A DNA stretch of 20,210 bases, taken from assembly GCA_009925965.1 (NCBI GenBank), contig RFPW01000017.1, positions 1 through 20,210 of the forward strand. Direction: 5' to 3'. The notes under the pieces are model-generated. The model searched no databases. It worked only from the letters and a program-made list of their open reading frames with translations, and was not told where the DNA came from. This DNA is from Betaproteobacteria bacterium. Lineage in GTDB: Bacteria; Pseudomonadota; Gammaproteobacteria; Burkholderiales; Burkholderiaceae_E. Positions 1 to 7,047 of this stretch are shown one piece after another; positions within the stretch are counted from its first letter, which is position 1; every line of letters begins with the position of its first letter. The position numbers were made by a program, and so were the translations under genes.

Positions 1-1
1 C

Positions 2-583
2 GATCGGACCCTTGAACAATTCGACGAAAATATTCGTCTTCACCAGCTTTCGGCCGAGACGCTTGCCCAACCGATTGCGAGCGCCATTGAGCGCTTAGCC
101 AGCACCCTGTCCGAGGGGCACCGCCTGCTCATCTGTGGCAATGGCGGGTCCGCGGCGGATGCCCAGCATCTCGCGGCTGAGCTTATTGGGCGCTTCGAGC
201 GCGAGCGCCCGGCCCTGCCCGCGATCGCCTTGACAACCGACACTTCGATCCTGACGGCGGTTGGCAATGACTACCAGTTCGATGAGATTTTTGCTCGCCA
301 AGTGAGCGGCCTCGGGGGGCCAGGTGACCTCTTGCTGGCGATCTCGACCTCGGGCAATTCAGCGAATGTCGTCCGCGCAATTGAAGTCGCCCATGAGCGC
401 GAGATGGACGTCATTGCACTGACCGGTCAGGGCGGGGGCCGAATTGCGACCCAACTACGCGAGTCGGATCTCTTGTTGGCCGTCCCTCACGGGCGGACGG
501 CCCGGGTTCAGGAAATCCATTTGCTGATTTTGCATTGCCTCTGTGATGGCGTAGATGCCCTGCTCCTGGGCGATGCGCTTTGA
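2..583 (+). CDS. diaA: SIS-domain protein, DiaA / phosphoheptose isomerase (GmhA) family, 5' end cut by window edge
   Basis: The reading frame is open from base 2 to TGA at 581-583 (193 residues). DiaA and GmhA are about 195 residues, so only a few N-terminal residues are missing. The SIS core is clear: ICGNGGSAADAQHLAAE near residues 45-60, ISTSGNS at 115-121 and RVQEIHLLILH at 168-178. GmhA makes D-glycero-D-manno-heptose 7-phosphate for LPS; DiaA binds DnaA and times replication initiation. The stretch FERERPALPAIALTTD and the dolP neighbour resemble E. coli diaA. However, the four positions matching GmhA zinc ligands (H56, E60, Q170, H178 of this fragment) are all present, while E. coli DiaA has Asn at the last one. 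A catalytic isomerase is therefore possible. Family certain, exact role not. Confidence 0.9.
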   Translation, partial: DRTLEQFDENIRLHQLSAETLAQPIASAIERLASTLSEGHRLLICGNGGSAADAQHLAAELIGRFERERPALPAIALTTDTSILTAVGNDYQFDEIFARQVSGLGGPGDLLLAISTSGNSANVVRAIEVAHEREMDVIALTGQGGGRIATQLRESDLLLAVPHGRTARVQEIHLLILHCLCDGVDALLLGDAL

Positions 584-618
584 AATTTGAATCTTGGATA
601 TAGAAGGAAAACCGATCC

Positions 619-1314
619 ATGAATGCTGCTCATTCCTCGACCCCGGACGCGCTGTCCACTCCAGCGCCCCGATCATCGCTCCTTTCAGCGGCGATGTTGG
701 TTGGCGCTCTGACGCTGGTGACGGTGAGCCAGTGGGGTTGTGTGGCGGCTGCGATTACTGGGGCCGCTGTTGGCGCAATCTCGGCGCACGATCGTCGTAC
801 GCTCGGGGCCCAGACCGATGACGGCGCGATTGAAGTCAAGTCACCACAGCGATTGCTGCAGGCGATTCGCAATTCCACGGCGGTCAATGTGGTGAGCTTT
901 AATCGCCGGGTCTTGCTGACCGGGCAGGTGCTGGACGAGGCGGAAAAAAAAGCCGCGGGCGACGCCATTACCCGATTGGATAATGTTCAGGCGGTCTACA
1001 ACGAACTGACGGTTGGGTCCGGGGTGAGCCTGCTGCGTCAGGCAAATGACGGTTATGTGTCGACCAAAGTCAAAGCATCGCTCATCGAAATCGGCGGGGT
1101 TGCCGCCAATCACGTCAAGGTCGCGACCGAGGATGGCGTGGTTTACCTGATGGGTCTTGTGACGCGCGCCGAAGCCGATCGGGCAGCCGCTGTTGCCGCG
1201 AGGGTCTCGGGAGTACGCAAAGTGGTGACTCTGTGGGAGCTGATCTCAGAACGTGACGCATTCCGGCCCGAGCCATCGCCTGCGCCTTGGTCGGCACCGG
1301 GCGCAGGTAAGTAA
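619..1314 (+). CDS. dolP: DolP (YraP)-like outer-membrane BON-domain lipoprotein
   Basis: 231 residues. ATG at 619 is preceded by GAAGGA at 603-608, a good ribosome site, 35 bases after the SIS gene, so the two are probably co-transcribed. A hydrophobic N-terminal segment (about 22-40) ends at Cys41, followed by VAAAITGAAVGA and then DRRTLGAQTDDGAIEV, which closely follows E. coli DolP. Two BON domains follow, at roughly 68-136 and 146-212; the second contains VKVATEDGVVYLMGLVTRAEAD. DolP is an outer-membrane lipoprotein that supports envelope integrity and BAM function. The N-terminal region before the hydrophobic core is longer than in E. coli, and the residues before Cys41 (SQWG) are not a standard lipobox. 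The C-terminus has a short Pro/Ala-rich extension. The SIS-DolP order matches diaA-dolP. Confidence 0.9.
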   Translation: MNAAHSSTPDALSTPAPRSSLLSAAMLVGALTLVTVSQWGCVAAAITGAAVGAISAHDRRTLGAQTDDGAIEVKSPQRLLQAIRNSTAVNVVSFNRRVLLTGQVLDEAEKKAAGDAITRLDNVQAVYNELTVGSGVSLLRQANDGYVSTKVKASLIEIGGVAANHVKVATEDGVVYLMGLVTRAEADRAAAVAARVSGVRKVVTLWELISERDAFRPEPSPAPWSAPGAGK

Positions 1315-1337
1315 CCCGCCCCCCGGTTCGGCAGGGC

Positions 1338-1862
1338 GTGTCTCTGGCGCGCCGGGCTCGCCAGACGCTCGCGGCGCTGGTGCTCTTGGCCGGCGCGAGT
1401 TTTTTCTGCTGGCGTTTCTGGTTCCATCCGGAGCGAGCGCCTGAGGCCACCTATGCACTGATCGATGGGCAACGCCTGAGCCAGGCGGGTTTGCGGGGCA
1501 AGGTTGTACTGGTGAATTTCTGGGCGACCAGCTGTGTGATCTGTGTCCGTGAAATGCCGGCCCTGATCCGGCTCCATCAACAGTTCGCCAAACGCGGCTT
1601 CGAAACCATCGCGGTGGCGATGGCCTACGACCGTCCCGATTTTGTGTTGCATTTTGCCCGCACGCAGGCCTTGCCCTTTCCCGTCGCGTTAGATTTGCAG
1701 GGCGTCCTCGCCCAGGCGTTTGCACCGGTCGTGGTGACGCCCACCACCATTCTGATCGGTCCCGAGGGTGAAATCATTCGGCGTTGGGTTGGCGAGCCCG
1801 CGAGTTGGGCCGCGCTAGAGCGCCTGATTGAATCGAATCTGGCTTCGCGCGGGCAGAGTTAA
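1338..1862 (+). CDS. Membrane-anchored TlpA-family thioredoxin-like protein
   Basis: 174 residues, stop TAA at 1860-1862. An in-frame stop at 1308-1310 limits the start to downstream positions; GTG at 1338 is the best choice because it keeps the whole hydrophobic anchor (residues 10-29), but its ribosome site is poor. The periplasmic domain has the AhpC/TSA-TlpA pattern: KVVLVNFWATSCVICVREMP at residues 55-74 with active-site Cys66 and Cys69, and the cis-proline loop TPTTILIGPEGE (Pro135). Relatives act as thiol-disulfide reductases in cytochrome c maturation or periplasmic redox control. The active site is C-V-I-C; most TlpA proteins have Pro before the second Cys, so the redox potential may differ. 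It lies 23 bases after dolP and is convergent with lipA. Exact partner unknown. Confidence 0.85.
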   Translation: MSLARRARQTLAALVLLAGASFFCWRFWFHPERAPEATYALIDGQRLSQAGLRGKVVLVNFWATSCVICVREMPALIRLHQQFAKRGFETIAVAMAYDRPDFVLHFARTQALPFPVALDLQGVLAQAFAPVVVTPTTILIGPEGEIIRRWVGEPASWAALERLIESNLASRGQS

Positions 1863-1902
1863 GCGCCAGAACCTAAGCGCCAGAACTTAGCGCCAGAGTT
1901 CG
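1859..1902. repeat. Three imperfect 14-15 bp tandem repeats with TAAGCGCCAGA core between tlpA-like gene and lipA
   Basis: Three near-identical units start at about 1859, 1874 and 1888 (TTAAGCGCCAGAACC, TAAGCGCCAGAACT and TAGCGCCAGAGTTCG). The first unit contains the TAA stop of the thioredoxin-like gene. The array fills most of the 50-base gap to the lipA stop at 1913. No hairpin with a T-tract is visible. Compare the 9671-9720 array at the other convergent junction. Confidence 0.8.
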
Positions 1903-1912
1903 TGGCCCGGGC

Positions 1913-2881
1913 TTAGGTCACCCCGGCGGCATGGGCCTGCTGATCGGCGTGATAGCTGGAACGGACCAAGGCACCCACGGCCGCGTGCTGAAAACCCAGC
2001 TCCCGGGCTTCCCGCTCAAACCGCTCGAACGTTTCGGGATGGACGTAGCGTCGCACCGGCAGATGATGGCCAGATGGGGCGAGATATTGGCCAATCGTGA
2101 GCATGTCGATGGAATGAGCGCGCATGTCGCGCATCACCGCCAGGATTTCGTCGTCGGTCTCGCCCAGACCCACCATCAAACCGCTCTTGGTGGGGACGCC
2201 GGGATGGCGCTGTTTGAAGGTCTGCAGGAGGGCGAGTGAGTGGGCATAGTCCGAACCCGGGCGTGCCTCTCGATAGAGTCTGGGCACGGTTTCGAGATTG
2301 TGGTTCATGATGTCAGGCGGGGCCGCATCGAGGATCGAGAGCGCGCGCTCCATTCGGCCCCGAAAATCGGGAACCAACACTTCGATTCGCGTGTCCGGAC
2401 TTGCTTCCCTGACCGCCCGGATGCAGTCAACAAAGTGTTGGGCGCCCCCATCGCGCAGGTCGTCGCGGTCGACCGAGGTGATCACCACATAGGACAGGCG
2501 GAGCGCGGCGATGGTGCGAGCGAGGTTCGCGGGCTCCTGCGGATCGAGCGGATCGGGCCGGCCATGGCCGACATCGCAGAACGGGCAGCGCCGGGTGCAT
2601 TTGTCGCCCATGATCATGAACGTCGCGGTGCCTTTTCCAAAGCATTCACTGATATTTGGGCAACTGGCCTCTTCACAGACCGTGTGGAGCCGGTTTTCGC
2701 GCAGGATCGTTTTGATTTCCTGGAACCTAGATGAAGCGGGCGCCAACTTGACGCGAATCCAGTCGGGCTTTTTCAGCGCCGGCACCGCTTCGACTTTGAT
2801 CGGAATCCGCGCGGTCTTGGCCGCGCCTTTCTGCTTGAGCATGGGATCGATGACGATGTTGGCGGGTGCGGGTTCAGTCAT
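1913..2881 (-). CDS. lipA: Lipoyl synthase LipA
   Basis: 322 residues, the usual length. This radical-SAM enzyme inserts two sulfurs at C6 and C8 of protein-bound octanoyl groups on the E2 and GcvH lipoyl domains. Both [4Fe-4S] cluster motifs are intact: the auxiliary set C69-x4-C74-x5-C80 (CEEASCPNISEC) and the radical-SAM set C95-x3-C99-x2-C102 (CTRRCPFC). The C-terminal RSSYHAD at about 307-313 carries the conserved serine ligand of the auxiliary cluster. The ATG at 2881-2879 overlaps the end of lipB by 8 bases, so translation is probably coupled. It is the last gene of a leftward dacA-dat-ybeD-lipB-lipA run. Confidence 0.98.
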   Translation of the reverse strand: MTEPAPANIVIDPMLKQKGAAKTARIPIKVEAVPALKKPDWIRVKLAPASSRFQEIKTILRENRLHTVCEEASCPNISECFGKGTATFMIMGDKCTRRCPFCDVGHGRPDPLDPQEPANLARTIAALRLSYVVITSVDRDDLRDGGAQHFVDCIRAVREASPDTRIEVLVPDFRGRMERALSILDAAPPDIMNHNLETVPRLYREARPGSDYAHSLALLQTFKQRHPGVPTKSGLMVGLGETDDEILAVMRDMRAHSIDMLTIGQYLAPSGHHLPVRRYVHPETFERFEREARELGFQHAAVGALVRSSYHADQQAHAAGVT

Positions 2882-3629
2882 CAGGATTGGGGTTTGAAGC
2901 TTGCATTTCGGGTTTCAGGAATGCGGGATCGCATTCGAGCGAGGATGCCACCATTTGGACAAAAGACCGAGCAAGCGCGCTCACGTTCAGGTCTTGCGGT
3001 GGGGTGGATGGGGTATGCAATGGGGTATGCAATTGGGCTTCTAGTGGGGCTTGCAAAGCGGTTTTCAGGTCGGTGACCCGCAAGTCGGCAAATCCGCAGG
3101 GATGAATACGCTCAAAGGGGCTGAGATCCATGGCGAGGTTGAGCGCGATACCGTGAAAGCTGCACCCCCGTGTGATTTTCAGCCCAAGGGCTGCGATTTT
3201 GGCCAACGCCAGGCCGTCCGGATAGCTTGAGTTCAGATACACCCCAGGCATCCCGGTTCGGCGCTGCGCCGCAACCCCATGGCCGGCAAGCCAATCGATT
3301 GTGGCCTGTTCAAGGCATTGAACCAGCGCACGAACCGAAAGTTGACGACGGGCCAGGTTCAACAGGACGTACACCACGGCCTGGCCCGGACCGTGATAGG
3401 TGACTTGCCCACCGCGTTCAACCCGGACAACCTCGGTGGGCTCGAGGCCCAGCAGGTGCTCGCTGCGCCCGGCGAGGCCGAGTGTAAATACCGGATCATG
3501 TTCAACCAGCCATAACTGATCCTCGGTATGGAACTCGCGCGCGGTGGTCCAGGCGCGCATGGCCTCCCAGGTTTCCAGGTAGGGCCGCCGGCCCAGTTCG
3601 CGGATCGTAAGCGCCTCGCGCGCGCGCAT
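2874..3629 (-). CDS. lipB: Octanoyltransferase LipB
   Basis: Transfers octanoyl from octanoyl-ACP to lipoyl domains, giving the substrate of LipA. The motif RGGQVTYHGPGQ is followed by the catalytic lysine region AKIAALGLKI and the catalytic cysteine in RIHPCGFADL, all as in E. coli LipB. I chose ATG at 3629; GTG at 3632 directly before it is equally possible (251 or 252 residues). The protein is about 35 residues longer than E. coli LipB (213). Much of the extra length is a low-complexity segment after the catalytic domain (LQAPLEAQLHTPLHTP), encoded by four degenerate 12-bp units at 3008-3055. It starts 10 bases after the ybeD stop and overlaps lipA. Confidence 0.97.
   Translation of the reverse strand: MRAREALTIRELGRRPYLETWEAMRAWTTAREFHTEDQLWLVEHDPVFTLGLAGRSEHLLGLEPTEVVRVERGGQVTYHGPGQAVVYVLLNLARRQLSVRALVQCLEQATIDWLAGHGVAAQRRTGMPGVYLNSSYPDGLALAKIAALGLKITRGCSFHGIALNLAMDLSPFERIHPCGFADLRVTDLKTALQAPLEAQLHTPLHTPSTPPQDLNVSALARSFVQMVASSLECDPAFLKPEMQASNPNPDD
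3008..3055 (-). repeat. Four 12-bp in-frame repeats in the lipB C-terminal region
   Basis: On the + strand ATGGGGTATGCA occurs twice exactly (3008-3019, 3020-3031), followed by two diverged 12-base units to 3055. They encode the four-residue pattern LxxP/LxxQ after the catalytic core of LipB. Confidence 0.85.
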
Positions 3630-3639
3630 CACGGGCGTG

Positions 3640-3942
3640 TCAGAGCACGACCCGAACCATCGGGTGGCTACTCAGCGCACGATAAAGGGTATCGAGGTGC
3701 TCACGGCTGATCGCCTGAATGGTGGCGGTCAGACCCAGATAATTGCCGGCTCGGGATGGCCTCTGGACCAGAGTGGCTGGATCGAAGTCGGGGCAATGGG
3801 TACGGACAACTGCCGAGATCACGTCCGCAAAGTCCGCCACTGCAGGCCCCATGATTTTGATCGGAAATTCACACGGAAAGCTGAGCAGATCCGGCGTGCC
3901 GATCGTCTGCGTGGGCCCATGGGTTCGATCGACCGGCTTCAT
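3640..3942 (-). CDS. ybeD: YbeD-like DUF493 protein
   Basis: 100 residues. The body CEFPIKIMGPAVADFADVI and the ending LYRALSSHPMVRVVL match the DUF493/YbeD family, small ACT-like folded proteins found beside lipB in many proteobacteria. Function is not established. The location between the transaminase and lipB is the classical one. Its ATG (3942-3940) overlaps the TGA of the transaminase gene as ATGA, which suggests coupled translation. The N-terminal 20 or so residues are longer than in the 87-residue E. coli protein and probably disordered. Confidence 0.9.
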   Translation of the reverse strand: MKPVDRTHGPTQTIGTPDLLSFPCEFPIKIMGPAVADFADVISAVVRTHCPDFDPATLVQRPSRAGNYLGLTATIQAISREHLDTLYRALSSHPMVRVVL

Positions 3943-4775
3943 GCCTGCGTTTTGGCCCGCTGATAGCCGGCATGAAGGCGCTGGCCGATTGGGCCCGGTT
4001 TGCCAGCCTGGTCGCCATGGCCGACCGGGCGACCGTCGAGTTGGGTGATCGGCAGGATCTCCTTAGTCGCCGAACTCATCAGGAGTTCGTCGGCCGATTC
4101 CACTTCGCTGCGCAGGATGGGCCGCACCGTAAAGGGAATCCCTTCAGCGTCACATAATTCGTTGATCAAACCGTAACGGATCCCTTCAAGAATCCGATGG
4201 TCCCGTGGTGGCGCCAGAACGGTGCCGTCGCGCACGACCCAGAGGTTGCTCGAGCTGCCTTCCGTGAGCATGCCGTCGCGGTACATCACGCATTCGACCG
4301 CGCCAGCATCCACCGCCGCCTGCCGCGCCAGAACGTTGCCGAGCAGCGCGACACTCTTGATATCGCAATGCAACCAACGCTCGTCGGGCAGTGAGACGGC
4401 ATGGGCTCCGCGGGATCGCAAGTCTTCACTCGGGAGTGTGAGTGGGCTGGTCATTGCAAAGACCGTCGGCGGCACTGCCGGGTCCGGAAACGCGTGATCC
4501 CGCTTGGCCACGCCGCGCGTGACCTGCAGGTAGACGAACTGATCAGACCATGGGTGTCGAGCCACCAGGGTTTCGATCAGGTTCGCCCATTGGTCGTCAT
4601 CCAATGGATCCGTGATCCGAAGTTTGGCGAGGGATCGGCGCAAGCGAGCCCGATGCTCGGGCCACCGAAAAGGTACCCGCGCGTAGACCGGGACGACCTC
4701 GTACACGCCATCGCCAAAAATGAATCCACGGTCGAGCACCGAGACGGTCGCGGTCGCGAGTGGCACAAAGGTCAT
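3939..4775 (-). CDS. dat: Class IV PLP-dependent aminotransferase, probable D-amino-acid transaminase
   Basis: 278 residues. The fold-type IV signature is clear: VSVLDRGFIFGDGVYEVVPVY near the N-terminus, the PLP-lysine region DIKSVALLGNVLARQ, and EGSSSNLWVV followed by ILEGIRYGLI. These match D-alanine/D-amino-acid transaminases, which interconvert D-Ala plus 2-oxoglutarate with pyruvate plus D-Glu; branched-chain aminotransferases are the main alternative. The neighbour dacA, a D-Ala carboxypeptidase, fits the D-amino-acid role. The N-terminus begins at TFVPL, so the first short strand usual in the family (a YLNGEF-like segment) is missing; upstream in-frame codons do not encode it. It lies 88 bases after dacA and overlaps ybeD by 4 bases. 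Confidence 0.9.
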   Translation of the reverse strand: MTFVPLATATVSVLDRGFIFGDGVYEVVPVYARVPFRWPEHRARLRRSLAKLRITDPLDDDQWANLIETLVARHPWSDQFVYLQVTRGVAKRDHAFPDPAVPPTVFAMTSPLTLPSEDLRSRGAHAVSLPDERWLHCDIKSVALLGNVLARQAAVDAGAVECVMYRDGMLTEGSSSNLWVVRDGTVLAPPRDHRILEGIRYGLINELCDAEGIPFTVRPILRSEVESADELLMSSATKEILPITQLDGRPVGHGDQAGKPGPIGQRLHAGYQRAKTQA

Positions 4776-4863
4776 CAGCGGCCGTTGGGTTGAGGACGTT
4801 GGTCGGTGCAGGCAACATGGTTTTAAGTTCAGGGATAGGGATAGGGTAATGGGCGGAAGCGAC

Positions 4864-6036
4864 CTAGCGACTGCGCCACCACAAGCGGACCGAGTCCCAT
4901 TGGCGGCCGACGAAGCCCGCGCTATCCACAGCCCCGAGTGCCACCATGGGCTGTTCGGCCAGCACCTGGTCGCCCAGCTTGACCCGCACGGTGCCGATTC
5001 GCTGACCGCGGGCGATGGGGGCGAGGAGCGGTTGCAGGCGTTCGATCTCGGCCCGAACCTGATCGGCCTGACCCTTGGGTACGCTGACCGTGATTTCGCG
5101 CTCGAACCCGCCGGTCACGCTGGAACTGCTTCCCTTCCAGACCTCATAGGTGCCGGCGGCTTTGCCCGAAGTGAAGAGCCGAACCGCATCGAAACTTTGA
5201 AATCCCCAGTTCAGCAGCTTCTGGCTTTCGACGATGCGGGCTGATTCACTGGGTGCACCGATGACGACGGTCAGGAGCCGACGAGAAAACCCACCGGGCT
5301 GTTGTTCCCGCTTGGCCGAGGCAATCAGGCACCAGCCGGCGGCGTCGGTGTGCCCGGTTTTTAGTCCGTCAACGGTCGGGTCGAGCGTGAGTAAGCGGTT
5401 GCGGTTGGGCTGACGGATCCCGTTGTAGGCATATTCCCGTTTGGCGTAATAGGCGTAAAACTGAGGGAAATCCTCAATCAGACGCGTGGCCAATCGGGCC
5501 AGATCGGCAGCCGTGCTGTAGTGCTGGGGGTCGGGCAGGCCAGTGGCATTTCGAAACGAAGAAGCGGTCATGCCCAGGCGCTGGGCCTCGCGATTCATCC
5601 GTTGCGCAAAGACCGCTTCGCTCCCGGCGACGGCTTCTGCAAGTGCGATCGAGGCATCATTTCCTGATTGGACAATCATGCCGTTCAGCAACTCCTCCAC
5701 GCTGGCCGGTTTGTTGGGCTCGATAAACATTCGAGAACCAATAGCCTTCCAGGCCGCCTCGGATACGGGGGGCCGGTGGTCCAGTTTGAGCGTACCGTCC
5801 CGAATTGCCGCGAAGCTCAAATAGGCCGTGAGCAATTTGGTCAACGATGCGGGGTCGACCCGTTGATCGGCCGACTCTGCGGCCAACACCTGACCGGAGG
5901 CCACGTCCAGCACGAGCCAGGACTTGGCTGCGATCGGCGGAACCGGGATGCTCGGGGGAAGCGGAGCTAAGCTCGCCGGTACCGCTGTGACGAGCAAAAT
6001 CAGCGAAACCAGGAGGCGAAAGGGATTCCAGCGCAT
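4864..6036 (-). CDS. dacA: D-alanyl-D-alanine carboxypeptidase, PBP5/6 type (DacA/DacC)
   Basis: 390 residues, normal for PBP5/6. Removes the terminal D-Ala from peptidoglycan pentapeptides in the periplasm. A signal peptide occupies about residues 1-24. The penicillin-binding motifs are intact: S64-L-T-K67, S124-G-N126 and K226-T-G228. After the peptidase S11 domain comes the C-terminal beta domain (about 285-375) and an end WDSVRLWWRSR that can form the amphipathic membrane anchor. Only 9 bases separate it from the preceding hydrolase gene, so it is probably part of the same transcript. The adjacent D-amino-acid transaminase could recycle the released D-Ala (inference). Confidence 0.96.
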   Translation of the reverse strand: MRWNPFRLLVSLILLVTAVPASLAPLPPSIPVPPIAAKSWLVLDVASGQVLAAESADQRVDPASLTKLLTAYLSFAAIRDGTLKLDHRPPVSEAAWKAIGSRMFIEPNKPASVEELLNGMIVQSGNDASIALAEAVAGSEAVFAQRMNREAQRLGMTASSFRNATGLPDPQHYSTAADLARLATRLIEDFPQFYAYYAKREYAYNGIRQPNRNRLLTLDPTVDGLKTGHTDAAGWCLIASAKREQQPGGFSRRLLTVVIGAPSESARIVESQKLLNWGFQSFDAVRLFTSGKAAGTYEVWKGSSSSVTGGFEREITVSVPKGQADQVRAEIERLQPLLAPIARGQRIGTVRVKLGDQVLAEQPMVALGAVDSAGFVGRQWDSVRLWWRSR

Positions 6037-6045
6037 AGGGCCCGA

Positions 6046-6702
6046 TTATAGGCCGGGCTCGGGCTGGCCCCAGGCTTGGCGCACAAGGCGCTTGATGACC
6101 GTTAATTTGCGGTGAAAAAAATGATCGGCTCCGGGAATCACCACAACCGGTAGTTCCTGGGGGCGGGCCCAGTCAAGCACGGTGCTCAGAGGCACCACCT
6201 CATCATTTTCACCATGAATCACCAGGGTATCGGCCGGCACCGGGTCGACGGTCCATTTCGAGGTTGCAGTGCCAACCAGAATGAGCCGATGCGCTGGCGT
6301 GTTTGCGGTGGTCAATCGAGTGGCCAATCGGGTCACGACCATTGAACCAAAGGAGAATCCGGCTAGAACCACAGATTGTCTAGGCAATGCGGCTAGTCCG
6401 GCGGATTCGTGTTGGGCCTGGTGCAAGACAGCGGCGAGGTCATCGACTTCGCCCTGCCCGTTGTCATGGACGCCTTCGGATGCGCGGACCCCTCGAAAAT
6501 CGGGCAACCACACGGTGTAGCCTAGGGCGTGTAAGGTGCGCCCGAGGGTCTGAACCACTTTATTGTCGCGGTGCCCGCCAAATAGTGGATGTGGGTGGGC
6601 GACGATCGCAATGCCAGCGTTGGGTGCCGGTGCTTCATCGACCGTGCAGTCAATGCGGCCGGCCGGGCCTGCGACCACGACCCGGCGCGAGCTCGGTGTC
6701 AT
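6046..6702 (-). CDS. Alpha/beta hydrolase (COG2945 type)
   Basis: 218 residues. The N-terminal HPHPLFGG (residues 36-43) is typical of this small cytoplasmic hydrolase group. The catalytic triad can be placed at Ser117 in GFSFGS, Asp167 in HGENDEVVPL and His194 in GADHFFH. No signal peptide or membrane segment is seen. Substrate unknown; relatives are annotated only as predicted hydrolases. Its ATG overlaps the stop of the ferredoxin gene as ATGA, and dacA follows after 9 bases. Confidence 0.9.
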   Translation of the reverse strand: MTPSSRRVVVAGPAGRIDCTVDEAPAPNAGIAIVAHPHPLFGGHRDNKVVQTLGRTLHALGYTVWLPDFRGVRASEGVHDNGQGEVDDLAAVLHQAQHESAGLAALPRQSVVLAGFSFGSMVVTRLATRLTTANTPAHRLILVGTATSKWTVDPVPADTLVIHGENDEVVPLSTVLDWARPQELPVVVIPGADHFFHRKLTVIKRLVRQAWGQPEPGL

Positions 6703-7013
6703 CCGTCGATCCGCAGGCGTTCGACGACCTTGCCCTGTTTCAGATGTGAGTCAATGATCTCGTCGACATCGTGTTGGTCGATAAAGGTGTACCAGACCGC
6801 ATCTGGGTAGACCACGCAGACTGGGCCGGCATCACATCGATCGAGACATCCGGCCTGATTGATCCTGACTTTGCCGGGACCGGAAAGACCGAGCGCCTTA
6901 ACCCGGGCTTTGGCGTGTTGCCACATGGGGATGCTACCGCGATCGGCACAGCACGCGCGGCCATCGTCGCGTTGATTGATGCAAAAAAAAACGTGACGCT
7001 GAAAATGACTCAC
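6699..7013 (-). CDS. Thioredoxin-like [2Fe-2S] ferredoxin
   Basis: 104 residues starting at GTG 7013. Cys11, then Cys21/Cys22, and AGCLDRCDAGPVC (Cys56, Cys60, Cys66) give the cysteine layout of the thioredoxin-fold 2Fe-2S ferredoxin family, also seen in the NuoE C-terminus. VVYPDAVWY and the C-terminal helix also fit. These small proteins are thought to carry electrons; no partner is evident here. A run of nine T on the coding strand (A at 6983-6991) encodes the residues just before Cys11. The gene overlaps the hydrolase gene by 4 bases (ATGA) and starts 34 bases after the VanZ-like gene. Confidence 0.92.
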   Translation of the reverse strand: MSHFQRHVFFCINQRDDGRACCADRGSIPMWQHAKARVKALGLSGPGKVRINQAGCLDRCDAGPVCVVYPDAVWYTFIDQHDVDEIIDSHLKQGKVVERLRIDG

Positions 7014-7047
7014 TGGGCGCTCGCTCTTCGAAGACAGGGTCCCGGAA

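Noticed and set aside
1143..1652. 169-codon open frame on the - strand across dolP and the thioredoxin-like gene
   Set aside because: Overlaps two well-supported genes on the other strand and has no domain.
2240..2734. 164-codon open frame on the + strand
   Set aside because: Lies wholly antisense to lipA, whose cluster motifs are intact; no recognisable domain.
4833..4856. AGGGAT repeats between dacA and the transaminase gene
   Set aside because: Only about two and a half 6-bp copies, too short to interpret.
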